Assembly (NCBI GenBank): GCA_036924085.1
Contig: JAVGWX010000004.1
Location: 79,810,941-79,874,940, forward strand
Direction of reading: 5' to 3'
Source: Ariolimax columbianus
Taxonomy: Eukaryota; Mollusca; Gastropoda; Stylommatophora; Arionidae
DNA: 64,000 nt
In this document: positions 10,997 through 22,954 of the stretch, one piece after another
Layout of the letters: each line of letters starts with the position of its first letter
Numbering within the stretch: position 1 is the first letter of the stretch
Translations under genes and position numbers: made by a program
Notes under the pieces: model-generated
The model's database searches: none
Told to the model about the DNA's origin: nothing
What the model saw: the letters and a program-made list of their open reading frames with translations, nothing else

Positions 10997-13054
10997 AGCA
11001 AGCAGGATTTAGACAACACAGATCCACTGAGGACCAGATCAATCTCATAGCACAGGAAATAGAGGATGCTTACAAAGAGAAAAAGCATACAGTAGCAGTT
11101 TGGGTGGATCTAGAGAAGGCATTTGACAAGGTGTGGAAAGAGGGACTTAAAGTCAAGCTACGAAGAAGTGAAGTATCTGGAAAAATGTACAAATGGATCA
11201 ACCACTACCTCGAAAACAGAACAGCCAGAGTCCAAGTACAAGGGCAGATGAGCAAAAAGGTGGCACTGGAGCAAGGAGTACCCCAAGGGGGAGTACTGTC
11301 ACCTACACTTTTTCTGGTATATATAAACAACATCATAGAGAATATACCAAGAAGAGTCCACAGCTCCATGTTTGCAGACGATCTGGCCATGTGGACCTCT
11401 GAAGAAAATCTCACCGTAGCAAACAATCGGATGCAGCAGGCCCTAACGTCGCTGAAGGAGTGGGCGAAATCATGGCTGGTCAAAATAAATTAAGAAAAAA
11501 CAACATGTACGATATTCTCCCTTTCAAACAAACCACAGAACACCAAAATAAGTCTTAATGGCAAATATCTGCGACCAACCGACAATCCAAACTACTTGGG
11601 CGTCACATTTTATCGGCATATGTCATGGAAAATTCAGATCGAGAGAAACCGAATGAGAGCAAGACAAAGAATGGCAATCATGAGGAAACTTGCTTGCACA
11701 AGTTGGTGAACAGACGAAAAAATACTAAAGAAACTGTACACTGGAAGAGTGAGACCAGTTCTCGAGTATGGCATTGCGGCATGGACAACAGCAGCAAAGG
11801 CGAACTTTGATATAATTACCAAACTTTAAAACCAAGCCATTAGAGAGTTATAACAGGAGGCATGAAGTCAACGCCAACTGTAGAACTTGAAAAGATTACA
11901 AATCTGCAATCCATTGCTGATAGAAGAGACAGCAGAGCCCTGCAGCAAGCATAGAAACTCAGAAGACTGACAGATCATCCAATGCATCAGAGACTAAATA
12001 GATTTGAAAAAGGGAAACTTAAGCGGAGAAACTTTGTGAAGACCCTATGAACACCATGACAACACCAAAGACCATCCCTACTGTACGCAAACCCACCTGG
12101 AAGCATCATATCATTCCAGAGGTGGTAGAAAATATACCAGGTATTGGAAACAAGAACAGCCAGACTGAAAAAGAAAGGAGAGACATAACCCTCAGGTACA
12201 TAGCGAAAAACTACCCAAGCATGGACTGGAGCCATGCATACAACGACGGTTCTGTAACAAACGCAACACAGAATGGAGGGGGAGGGGTATTCCTGAGCCT
12301 AACAAATGGCAGAAGAATAACACTGGCAGTGGCAACTGGAAAATTCTCAAGCAATTTCAGAGCCGAGGCAGAGGCACTGAAGGCTGCAGTATAAGCAATG
12401 CTGACAGGCGAATGCAATAAAAGCCAGAAAGTCCTGTTCACAGATGCCCTGTCCGTGGTTACAGCACTAAAAAGCCAGAAAAATACAGAACAATGATTTA
12501 AGAGTTGTACTCTGTCACCTATGCCAGCAGTCCGCACCAAAAAGAGTAGTGGCACAGTGGGTTCCATCCCACTGTGACATCCAAGGCAACGAGGAGGCAG
12601 ACAGACTGGCAAAAGAAGGTGCAAGATTACCACAACCAGATTCTAGTGTGACCTACGAAGAGTCCAAAAGGTTTATTAGGGCCAGATACATGACCAAATG
12701 GGGAACAGAGCATACTGGCTATACAAAAAACGATGCCTATTACCAGTTGAACAGAAGAGAGCAGGTCGTGGTCTTAAGACTCAGCACAGGCCACAACAGA
12801 GGTACCATCTATTCAATAAACTGAAGTTAGGTGGCACTGACGAATGCACCTGTGGTACAGAGAAAATGACCGCTGAACATCTGCTGCAAAATTGCCCGAC
12901 ATACGAGGACCAGAGAAAGCACATGTGGCCATCACCAGTGGCAACACTAGACAAGCTCTATGGCAGTGTCGACAGCCTCAGGATGACAGCTGCTTTCTTC
13001 GAACAAATACAAGTTGACGTCTTACAGCGTACGAAGAAGAAGAAGAAGAAGAGG
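10997..13054 (+). mobile_element. RNase-H LINE with target-site duplication, 5'-truncated
   Basis: The copy starts within RT (KQQAGFRQHRSTEDQINLIA) and has WVDLEKAFDKVW, QGVPQGGVLSPTLFLVYINN and MFADDLAMWT (catalytic). A broken middle part follows, then RNase H (WSHAYNDGSVTN, WVPSHCDIQGNEEADRLAKE) and a C-terminal knuckle (CTCGTEKMTAEHLLQNC). A (GAA)n tail ends it. The 12-bp duplication aagtataaaaac flanks it at 10985-10996 and 13055-13066. Stops in RT and frameshifts after it make it inactive. It sits inside a minisatellite whose unit supplied the duplication. Confidence 0.88.
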
Positions 13055-13262
13055 AAGTATAAAAACTTGTAAAAACATACACACACACGGTTATAGTATA
13101 AGAACTTGTAAAAACTTAAACACACACACGGTTATAGTATACAAACTTGTAAAGACATACACACACACGGTAATAGTATAACAATTTGTTAAAACATAAA
13201 CACACACACACGGTTTTTGTATAAAAATTGTAAAAACATAAAAATACACACACGGTTTTAAC
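13055..13262. repeat. About 42-bp minisatellite, right part
   Basis: Five further units of the 10875-10996 array (acttgtaaaaacatacac, cacacacggttatagtat). Confidence 0.85.
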
Positions 13263-13419
13263 CGCCGCATCAAGTTGATAGTACGAAATATTTCAGAACA
13301 GATAATGGTAAATACGTTCACTGGCAACAAACGCGCAACTTGAAAACTTTCAGATAACCTAAAATATAATTGATGGATTTGTTTGGGTGAATTTAAAGAT
13401 TGACCTCATTAGCGTTGTT

Positions 13420-13610
13420 GTTCGCGAGCAATTTTTTACTTGTAAGGCACGAGCACCAAATGTCATCAAAAGAGCATAATAGTGCTCCCGAGCACCGGGT
13501 TGAGAATGCCTGCTGTATCATATTTTCGTTTCTAAAGCAGCGATTTACCACCCCTTCTCCCAAGGGATCTTGACCCCTCTATGGTATTTAGTCTGTAAAT
13601 TCTCGTTAAA
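13420..13610. mobile_element. Possible hAT-type terminal fragments
   Basis: Phrases such as gctcccgagcaccgggttg and accaccccttctcccaaggg recall hAT element ends. No transposase and no target-site duplication seen. Confidence 0.25.
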
Positions 13611-13759
13611 AAAAATTTGTAACAAAGCAAAATATGCTGATGGGATTAAAATGATCAGAGCATGGAGAAATATTCAGTGTTGTTATTATACGCCCAGCAT
13701 AACTCAGAATCTCCAAGGTAAATAAGTTGTTTTTCTTTGCAAATCAGAAAGCATATTTT

Positions 13760-14095
13760 TTGCATTTCTTAGTCTTAGTCTTGGTAGACCTGTACTTCTA
13801 CCAGGGCAAAAGCCCATGTACAGGTTCCATCTCTGATGTCAGCTGGATGTAGACATGAGAAGGATTTCCTGCTTAGCGTGCTAGGCTCAAGCAGCTTATT
13901 ACTTCCCTATGGAGGGTGGTTGACTGATGTGCAAGTCCAACTTAATAGACTCAGACACTGGAACAAAGCAGACCCACATCCTGTTAGGTGCTATCTATGC
14001 TGCTCTTAACAAGCCATATAGCCATAGCCGGTGTTATGCCATATCACACAGCTAGTCGCCACTTTTTGCATATGCGAATATTAATGTGTCAGTTT
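13760..14095 (+). repeat. Dispersed repeat X, longer copy
   Basis: Aligns with 19300-19640: cttagcgtgctaggctcaag, cagcttattacttccc, cttaatagactcagacac, gctgctcttaac, gtgttatgccatatcac. Confidence 0.75.
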
Positions 14096-14129
14096 TTTAA
14101 TTTGTATATGTATAAATAAAATTATATAT

Positions 14130-14325
14130 ATTGTCATACATATATTGTAAATACGACTTTTTCCCATTGCTGAACTAGTCGAGGAGTTTTTTAGGCTGAG
14201 AATTATAGGCCGCTGCTCCACTGCTGTAGCCACGTCGTGTGCTGGCAATGTTTATATATTTCACCCCCAACAGAAAAACAACATATGCCAAACCGGGATT
14301 CGAAACCATTCGGCCACGAGCTCCT
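14130..14325 (-). repeat. SINE-like fragment
   Basis: Reverse complement has gtggccgaatggtttcgaat, B-box-like at its end. A tail phrase (acgactttttcccattgct + tcgaggagttttttaggctg) recurs near 33970-34015. Confidence 0.4.
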
Positions 14326-14341
14326 CTCTCTCTCTCTCTCA

Positions 14342-14433
<92 letters not shown>

Positions 14434-14445
14434 ATATCTCTCTCA

Positions 14446-14525
<80 letters not shown>

Positions 14526-14527
14526 AT
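14326..14527. repeat. Duplicated (TC)n-(TA)n microsatellite
   Basis: Two successive tc-then-ta blocks that repeat each other, including the interrupting ctcactctgtctctc. Confidence 0.95.
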
Positions 14528-14529
14528 AA

Positions 14530-15105
14530 TAGCTGTCCATCGTTGTCGATGAGGACCGCCGACATCATCCTTGTCACAGATTTCCCTGTTGGGTGTGGGT
14601 GCGCATGTGGCTGAATAGGCCAATGCGAGCACGAAAACATCTGCTACATATCGGGCACACGAGGTTTGTAGAAGGGGATGGTGTTCCCGCTGCTCGGGAT
14701 TTCCGCGTCTCGCGTCTGTTCTGGGCTTTTACAACACGGTCATCTTCACCGGCAGCTACACCCGATTCGACTGCGCTTCTCCAGTCAGATCTGTTTTTCG
14801 CAAGACATTCCCAGGTGTCGATGTCTATCTGGCAACTTTTTAGTGAGTCCTTCAGACCGTCTTTAAAACGTTTCTTTGGGCGCCCCCTCTCGCGCCATCC
14901 CTCTCTCAGCTCGTCGTAGAGAAGCTTCTTTGGGAGCCGCTCGTCTGACATACGGACGAGGTGTCCGGCCCATCCTAGTCGTGCTTTTTCTAGAAGTGCA
15001 TGGATGCTGGGCATGTTAGCCCTCGAGAGAACCTCGATGTCAGTGACACGATCTTGCCATCAGATGTGAAATATTCGCCTCATGCAACCTGTGTGGAAGT
15101 GGTTT
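14530..15105 (-). mobile_element. LINE 3' fragment ending in C2H2-like tail
   Basis: Minus strand reads NMPSIHALLEKARLGWAGHL, VRMSDERLPKKLLYDELREG, GRPKKRFKDGLKDSLKSCQI, and ends CPICSRCFRARIGLFSHMRT-H. It is nearly identical to 62145-63995. It is open over 146 codons and is cut off upstream at about 15105. A TTATTATTA-type tail lies at the 3' end. Confidence 0.85.
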
Positions 15106-15159
15106 AACCTCCCGTGTTATGTCATATCACACAGTTAGTCGCCCCTTTTGAACAGAGAG

Positions 15160-15452
15160 AAAATCAAATGAAAGGGTGTTGGTAGAAGTGGAAGAGATAG
15201 AAAGTTGTTACAAAAGATTTTAAAAAAAACAAAACCACTGGCATGGCTAGGCCACAACCTACGTCATGAGGGTCCATTGAAAAAAAGTTTTGGAAGATAG
15301 AGTACACGGACAGAAAGGAAGGGGCAGATCAAGAAATACCTTTGTGACACAAGCACGCAGAGACAAGGCACTGAAGATTTATTCTAAAATTCAAATTTAA
15401 TTAGGAACAGAACATTTAATTTGCAGACCAGGAGAAAGTTTTGACCGTGTGC
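15160..15452 (+). mobile_element. LINE C-terminal fragment
   Basis: Across frames: PLAWLGHNLRHEGPLKK, KGRGRSRNTFVTQARRDK, then RPGESFDRVHRNWLCGI, where the 20-bp array starts. Confidence 0.55.
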
Positions 15453-15694
15453 ATAGAAACTGGCTATGCGGAATAGAAACTGGCTATGCGGAATAGAAAC
15501 TGGCTATGCGGAATAGAAACTGGCTATGCGGAATAGAAACTGGCTATGCGGAATAGAAACTGGCTATGCGGAATAGAAACTGGCTATGCGGAATAGAAAC
15601 TGGCTATGCGGAATAGAAACTGGCTATGCGGAATAGAAACTGGCTATGCGGAATAGAAACTGGCTATGCGGAATAGAAACTGGCTATGCGGAAT
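15453..15694. repeat. 20-bp perfect tandem array
   Basis: Twelve copies of aatagaaactggctatgcgg, at the 3' edge of a LINE C-terminal fragment. Confidence 0.95.
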
Positions 15695-15779
15695 CCTTGA
15701 AAACTATGGAGTGCAAGGATAATTATTTTAAAAAATAATGGTAAAGTATAGAAATAGTCATAGTACTGTGGTTTGCTGG

Positions 15780-16075
15780 GGTCTTTGTGTTTGACATGGA
15801 CAACAATAGCACCACTGCCTCACATAGAGCATGTCGTTAGAGGCAACTAACTGTGTGACGTGGCATAACACCGGCCATGGTTAGGTGGTTTGTTTAGCAG
15901 CTAAGACGGCGCCTAACAGGCTGGGCGTTTACTTTGCACTGGTGTTTGAGTCTATTAAGATGAACTCACACATCCGTTAACTACCTAATGCAGCAGAGTA
16001 TTAAGCTGCTCAAGCCTAGACCGCTAAGCAGGAAACCTATCGCCCGGCTATATCCAGCTCATACCAGAGCTGGGA
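15780..16075 (-). repeat. Dispersed repeat X, inverted copy
   Basis: Reverse complement carries cctaaccatggccggtgtta, gccacgtcacacagttag, cttaatagactcaaacacc and ctaggcttgagcagcttaat. Confidence 0.7.
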
Positions 16076-16184
16076 CCTGCACAGAGGCATCTGCCACTGT
16101 AGAAGTACAATTTGACTAAGAACTGTGAGAACGGACTCACTAAGTGCTTTGCAGTTAAGGCAGTGGTAAGACAGGGATGTGTGG

Positions 16185-16430
16185 GGTTCCGTGGCGAAGT
16201 GGTTAAGCCGTCGGCCTCGTGATCAGGTGGTGTGGGTTCGACTCCGGACTCCACCGTCTTTTTTGACGGGTGCTTGATGCGGAGTCCCCTGCATCTCGTA
16301 GTCGCCCCCTAGTCGTCTTGTCCTTGACTTGCCACAGTGATTGGGCGGCTCGAGACGAGAAAGGGAGGATAAAAAGTAGCGCAGTTATTCCTTACTAAAA
16401 ATAGCGCTTGCAAAATTAATTACGCCATCA
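16185..16430 (+). mobile_element. tRNA-derived SINE with threonine-like head
   Basis: Head gggttccgtggcgaag + tggttaagccgtcggcc + tcgtgatcaggtgg + tgtgggttcgactccggac shows A and B boxes. A 6-of-7 acceptor-like pairing (gggttcc/ggactcc) is possible, but the anticodon stem is poor. A CGT would sit in the anticodon loop. A body and tail follow, so this is a SINE rather than a working tRNA gene. Confidence 0.6.
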
Positions 16431-16494
16431 TCATCTACGACGGACGGCGGCCTTTGCCTTTTTTTTATATACTATCCCCACTTTTGTTCATTGC

Positions 16495-17640
16495 AAACAG
16501 ATGAAGCACAACCAGAAACCAGAACAATGAACGAGCTCCTTTTTGCAGAGGATCGTAGCCTGCTTTCGTTCACATGAACAAAACCTCCGAGAGCTTCTTA
16601 ATGCCCTTGACAAATGCATGTGATAGATATAATATGAGGACTACTACAGCAAAGACTGAGACAATGAAAATCAGTAGAACAGAGAAAACACTTAATATAC
16701 AGGAAAAAAGTAAAGACAATCTAAATAATTGGGAGGGGACGGCATGGGCTAGTTGTTAAGTGACACGGCTCACAACCAGAAGGTGCTGGGTTCGATCCCA
16801 TCACAGCAACGGTCGTTACCCCTGGGAAGCAAACCCTTAGAAAATGCAGGAGAAGCAGACCCTGACATAAAATGCACGCTGAAGTCGGATGTACTGGGCC
16901 GACAGACGCAAAATAAAAACCACAGTGTAACGCACACCGCCTTGGGGAATAGAGAAATAAGACGAACGAGAAAAAATATTATAATTGGGCAGCGTGTTCA
17001 CACACGATGGAAGGCTAGACAGAGAGGTGTAATCAAGAACATAATGCGATTTCCTATCAGATCTCACCATTTCTAAGACACAAACACATTCCAATGAAGA
17101 CAATGAGACAGCTGATGAATAGTATTTTTATACAAACTCTCTGCTACCAGTGTTAGACATGGACTCTCACTAAGGTACAAGAAAGACAAATCATGATATA
17201 CGAAATGAGGTGTTTGAGGAAAGCTGTCGGAGTCACAAGGATGGACAGAGCAGAAAGCTAAGTATTCAGACAGACGGTGAGTGCAACACCGTGCATGGAG
17301 TGAATAGAAAGGTAGAGATAGAAGGGTTCGGACACCTGACAAGAGTGCAACCAAGGTTACCAGCTGCTCATATCTACAATACTAGACATCAGTGTTGCAG
17401 AGCAAGAGGCAGACCACGAAAAAGATGGATAGATGGTGTCAGTGAAACACTGCATAAATACGTAATGACAACAACATCGGCGACAAAGATGGCACACGAA
17501 AGAAAACTATACCTCCCCACGACGTCTAAAAACACAAGGGGAAAGAAGATGATGATGATGATGACTAAGCTAAATACTGTCCCAGATGACGTAACGAAAG
17601 CAACAAGAAACCTCCAGAATTTCCAAACCAGTCCCCGGAC
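16495..17640 (+). mobile_element. LINE relic split by a SINE
   Basis: Left part: MNELLFAEDRSLLS (RT catalytic region, FADD altered to FAED), NALDKCMCDRYNM, KTETMKISRTEKTLNIQ. After the SINE: RANAISYQLSPF-like, EMRCLRKAVGVTRMDR, VEIEGFGHLTRVQPRL, RARGRPRKRWIDGVSETL, MAHERKLYLPTTSKNTRGK. An ATG-rich tail ends it. Same subfamily as 1660-2055. Confidence 0.75.
16734..16980 (+). mobile_element. SINE family B nested in LINE, with target-site duplication
   Basis: Typical family B body (gctgggttcgatcccatc, gaagtcggatg, caccgccttggggaatagag). The 9-bp duplication ataattggg is at 16725-16733 and 16981-16989. Confidence 0.9.
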
Positions 17641-17725
17641 TTAATGACTCGATGATGATGCTGACGATAATAATAGTGATTATGATGATGTATACATGTA
17701 TATGACTTCATACACTAATGCTAAC

Positions 17726-19177
17726 CTTCTTTGTCGTTTTCATAGCTGTTACCTTTTTTGTTCTGTTTTTTCTTTTTACCGGACGACGCTGATTCATTGC
17801 TGTTTATCAGGTAGGCCATGAAACATTTCATTTTCCGAACCACTCTCTGTCTGTTAAAATCCCGGAAGAATAATTTTCTACCCTTGATTCCATTGTTGTC
17901 TACCGTCTTTTCTGTTGAATCATCACTCGATATGCAGCTTTGATTTCTGCTAGAGATAGATTCTGTTTGCTCACTTGAAGAACTGTCATTGCTAGGGGAA
18001 TTGTTGCTCCTAATGGGCGGCGTTACTTTATTTCTGTTCATCTTTCTAGATGGACAATGTGTAATATCTTCTGAACAGTTGGCTTTGTGTAAGTCTGAAA
18101 TGCTTTCCCCTAAACTCTGGTATAGTTCTTCAAAAGTTTCGCCACACGCACGCGTAATACACGTTTCCCTCTTTATATTTGCGAATGTGGACATATTTTC
18201 TGGAAGTTTATTTTCAAAAATAGAAGAGCTTGGATTTATTGTAGCATATTGTGATTCCAAAGCTTGTTCTTGGTAAATAAGAATTCTATCTTTTAAGTTC
18301 CCATTTGTCACTTTTGTGTATTTTTCGTTTCTGTTTTTCGATTTGGGCCGGGAATTAAGGGCAGAACCTCGACTGTTGCTTATATATGCTGACTTTTCTG
18401 AAAAGTGTGTCTTCTTTAGTCCTGTGCCACTGTTCAATTGAAAATGAGATGTTCTTTCAATTGCTCTGGTCAAGTGTATAGAATCAGTTTTGTTGTTTTC
18501 TAAATGTGTTCTGCTGAAGATATTTGTATTTTTTCCCTCGTTATTTTTATTTGGTAAAAATTTTGTGTTGTCTGTGCAATAATTACATTCCGGGATCGCG
18601 TTCTTGCCATTCTTAGAGAATGCACCCCAGCGTGAATCTGCTTGTTCGACCCAGTTTTTTATGTTCGAAAAGCTGGCGTCCATGTGATTTCGGCGACTGC
18701 TGCAAGAATCGTCCGATTCTAACTTTTCTGCAGAATATTTGATCTGTCCGTGAAAGTTTCTTTGTGTTTTCTCCACATAAACTGCCGACGCGCCAACCGG
18801 CAAAGAATCACTGCTTGTATCACTTACTGAACTGCTTCCACATACATCTATGAAATCGCTGTCATCATCGCCTTTATCTTTAACTGAATACTCATCATCC
18901 TCATCATCGTCTCCATCACTATTTTCATTTAAATGGTTCTCATGATTTGAGTGAGGGATCTGTATTAGTCTGTTACTTTTACTCTTATTTTTATCCTTCT
19001 TCTTTTTCTTTTTCTTGTCTTTCTTGTCTTTTTTGTTTTTCTTGCTTTTCTTTTTTTTAGACTTTTTACTTTTCTTTGGTTTAACCGGCTCATCGGGCGT
19101 TTTGTCTGAAATAGGTTCAGGTTCAGCGACAATGATTGTGTCAGGCTCAGGGTGAACGCTGGGTGGCTCAAATTGGA
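17726..19177 (-). CDS. Large polar exon, probably the linker of the Slp-like gene
   Basis: An open frame of about 483 codons starts after acceptor cgttatttctcag| and ends at GAAG|GTTAGC, where a usable donor overlaps an in-frame TAG. It is therefore either an internal exon (phase 1 in, phase 1 out) or a terminal exon. It encodes PEPEPISDKTPDEPVKPKK, a poly-lysine block, acidic GDDDEDDE runs and serine/asparagine-rich sequence; no folded domain is recognisable. It lies on the same strand as the zinc-finger exons, about 9 kb downstream, and shares their lysine-rich bias. Slp proteins have long disordered linkers between the Rab-binding domain and the C2 domains. Its entry phase (1) does not match exon 3's exit phase (2), so at least one exon is missing between them, or it belongs to another gene. 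Confidence 0.55.
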
Positions 19178-19299
19178 CTGAGAAATAACGAAATGACAAA
19201 AATTGGGTTAAATTGCAATGCAAAATTATTGGGAATAAATGGCTCTAGCTTAAGAAATAGCACAATTACTTATAGTTCTTAGGTGACCTATACTTATAC

Positions 19300-19640
19300 A
19301 TGGGCGGGTACCCCTGTGCAGGTCCCAGCACTGGATGTAGCCAGGTAGAGGATTTCTTACTTAGCGGGCTAGGCTCGAGCAGCTTATTACTGCGCTGTGT
19401 TGGGATAAGTGCGGCGGAGGGTGGTTAACCGATGTGCGAGTCGATCTTAATAGACTCAAACACTAGAGCAGAGTAGACCCTCTGCCTGTTAGGCCCATCA
19501 AAGCTGCTCTTAATAAACTACCTAACCATGGCCGGTGTTATGCCATGTCACATAGTTAGTCACCTCTTACGACATGCTCCCTGTGGGGGAGTGGAGCTAT
19601 TCTTGTCTTGACCCTGGCGGGTCACTCAGGACAGTATTGT
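19300..19640 (+). repeat. Dispersed repeat X, longest copy
   Basis: Runs from gggcgggtacccctgtgcag to gacatgctccctgtggggg; reference copy for the others in this window. Confidence 0.75.
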
Positions 19641-19919
19641 TTTCCACAAGCTGATACATCTTTTGATGTGACCAAAATAACTGTCAGGCCCAGGCGGGCC
19701 ACTCGGAATTTACTTATAGTAATACCCCTATCCTTCCTTATGTTTCTTTCGCATTCTCTCCCTATTTGAAGCAGACGGACACAAAGACCGTATCCACGCA
19801 CAAAGTCCGACTGTTTTAATATGAATGGTTTAACACGACAACGTTTTGTTTAGGTCGCTCTACCTCGGAGGCTATACTCTAAAGAAACGAACAAGCAAAA
19901 GCAAGACAGGCTAGGTGGT

Positions 19920-20090
19920 TTGAATTCCGGACATTTCAAACGTCCCCTGGTCTCAAGGGGCGTGAGATCAGCGCCTAGTCATATTGGAGATGAACGAAAA
20001 ATCGGGGTCTCATGAGCACGTGGATGTGTAAAAAAAGCCTTGGTAGTTGAAAATTAATAAGAACAACCTGTTAGCCGGTGTTTTAAATTA
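19920..20090 (+). repeat. Dispersed SINE-like repeat D
   Basis: Matches 52290-52470: gtgagatcagcgcctagtc, then aaaagccttggtagttgaaa and acctgttagccgg. No clear internal promoter seen. Confidence 0.5.
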
Positions 20091-20436
20091 TAAATGAGTT
20101 CCTACCAGATTACGGCCAAAGAGAAGGGAGCCCTCAATTATATAAAGACCCACAGACCAATCACCTTTCTCTCTGCACACTCGATTGGGAGTCAAGCAAG
20201 ACCTTTGCACTCGCCCATAGGAAGAGGAGGAGCGACTAAGCTAAGAGGACAGGACGAAATAGCTAGCACCACGAACAACCTTCTTCAGTCGCTCTCTACG
20301 GCCTGTTTAGAAGGTTACAGTGGTCCTATAAAATAACATATGAGAATATACTTTTCTAGAAGAGCAGGCGGGCAGCTGCTGTTGGGGCATAAACATTCGG
20401 AAAAAGGATGTTTCTACCCAATTCGCTTCTCAAAGC
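20091..20436. other. No gene recognised
   Basis: An 80-codon open frame at 20094-20336 shows no family features. Otherwise plain intronic sequence between the mariner and repeat D. Confidence 0.4.
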
Positions 20437-20438
20437 TA

Positions 20439-21767
20439 CAAGGGGCTTGTCAAAAGTCTGTACCCTGACCATGACGGGGTAGAAGGAGAAAGTCGAATTT
20501 GACGCAGTGCTTATTCCTTCTCAATGTAGCCACCACCTGAATTTATACATTTATGTCTTCTCTGAATGACCTTGAAAAGACCTTCAGAATAAAATAACCT
20601 ATTTTTCTAACTAAACCAGTTATCACAAGCCAGTATGACATCTTTGTCACTGTGAAAATGATTTCCTTTGTGCTGTTTTTTAAGTTTTTGGGAAAAGAAA
20701 TAAGTCTGATGGAGCTAAATTCGGAGAATAAGGTGGGTATAGAAGAATTTCAATATTCAAATCGTTGGCTGTTTGCAGCACAAGCTTTGCTTTATGTGAA
20801 GGCGCATTGTCTTAAAGTAAAGGCAGAATTTGAGTGCGCACTATCCCTCGTTTCTGATCAGAGTCCTTCTTAGTTTGGTAAGGAGATCTGCATAATATTG
20901 CCCAATAACCGTGTTGCCATGAGGCAAGTAATCTTTCAATATGACACCTTTGACGTCCCAAAAAAAACAAAAAAACAGTCAGCATCCCTTTTTCTTGCAG
21001 ATTAAGGTGCTCTTGGCTTGACATGTGTTGGGGAGCCCGGGGTTTTCCGCTGCATGCTGTAAATTTTTTGATTCTGGGTCATAATGGTGAACCCAAGTCT
21101 CATCTTCTGTCACAATGGTCTGCAACATGTTTTTCGACCGACACATTTTGAGCAACTGGCCACAGCAATCAACCCTCGTTTGTTTCTGTTCACATGTTAG
21201 CAGACGTCGGACCCAGCGGGCACACACTTTTCTCCTGTTCAGTCTATTGTGTAAAATTCTAAAAACTGTACTTTCATTCAGTTTTGCTGACCTAGATATC
21301 TCTGCTATTGTCATTTTCCTGTCCTGGTCAATGATTTTCTTCTTGCAGCATTTTCATCGCTGCATTCTGAGGATGGTCTTCCTGATCTTGGAAGATCAGC
21401 AACATAGGAACGGCCACACTTAAACAGCTTACACCAGTTTTTTTACAGAAGCATACGAAGGACAATATTCCTCAAACACTGGTCCCATCTCCCTGTGTAT
21501 TTCTGTAGGTGTTTTTCCCTGCAACATCAAGAATTTTATCACAGTTCTGACCTCTGATTTCTCCATTGTTCTGACAAACCGTTAGAGTAGCAGATCCGGT
21601 AAATAAGGTATGTTGCGCCATGCACCATACCGGGTAAACCCGTCGCGAATTGAAATTCACACTTCTCAAGTTCAGTACAAATTGAATGAGCTACATATGT
21701 GCCAACATTTCAACTTTCTTCTCCTAATCCTTCATGGTCAGGGTAAAGACTAATGATAAGCCCCTTG
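20439..21767 (-). mobile_element. Mariner element, complete ends, dead transposase
   Basis: Terminal inverted repeats of about 60 bp start caaggggcttgtcaaaagtc on the left and caaggggcttatcattagtc (reverse complement) on the right. Both have TA just outside (20437-20438, 21768-21769), the mariner target duplication. The minus strand encodes MTIAEISRSAKLNESTVFRI, RWVRRLLTCEQKQTRVDC and TEDETWVHHYDPESK (second catalytic aspartate region). The C-terminal third and part of the N-terminus are degraded, so the 1,329-bp copy cannot make transposase. It lies in an intron of the Slp-like gene, in the same orientation. Confidence 0.88.
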
Positions 21768-21774
21768 TATGTAC

Positions 21775-21965
21775 GAAAACGGAGGGCGATAGAAACCCGC
21801 AAGTTTCGAGCAATGCCAGGTCTCAAGGGAGGTGGAACCAGATTGATTGCATCCGGAGTTGCTTCCAGTCGTCTCTACTGATAGTCTCACCACTGGTCCA
21901 AGGTAGTTCAAGAGCAGGGTGAGGTTGATGCCCATCTCACAAATACAATGCAATACAATATCTAC
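21775..21965 (+). mobile_element. SINE family A, partial
   Basis: Shares ggtctcaagggaggtgg, gtcgtctctactgatagtct and ccactggtccaaggtagttc with 22955-23215 and 29483-29800. Confidence 0.6.
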
Positions 21966-21984
21966 GACTGCGGCGGGTGTTCCA

Positions 21985-22200
21985 TATGCTAAGTAGCCAA
22001 GAATGTCCTGTATGCAGTCCGATCTTACGCCGTGTCGTACCATTTCGGACCTAGGTCTCTCAACAGACCATCTAGCCACCGTATGGGTGGGCGGCCGCGT
22101 GGTCGTGTATAATCATATGGTCATCAAAATGTCGTTCTGAGTGTCCATCTCTTATCTGACATGCACACCACGTAGCCAGCCCTCTGGTCGAGAAACCGAG
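21985..22200 (-). mobile_element. LINE C-terminal fragment
   Basis: Minus strand reads VVCMSDKRW, then RPRGRPPIRWLDGLLRDLGP and KWYDTA-stop-DRTAYRTFLAT. Same family as 45990-47704. Confidence 0.65.
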
Positions 22201-22215
22201 GTCGCGTCTTTCCAT

Positions 22216-22797
<582 letters not shown>

Positions 22798-22954
22798 CGT
22801 CCGTCCGAATATATTTGAGGTACGACGAGAATATCTTTTAGGAGCGACAAGAATATCTTTGAGGTACAACAAGAATATTTATAGGTGCGACATCTTCCGT
22901 GTTGCGAACATGGCCAAACCATCATAGTCTTTGGTTCCTAAGCAGAATATATAG

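Noticed and set aside
16185..16260. A functional tRNA-Thr gene
   Set aside because: A and B boxes are present, but the anticodon stem does not pair well, and a SINE body and tail follow.
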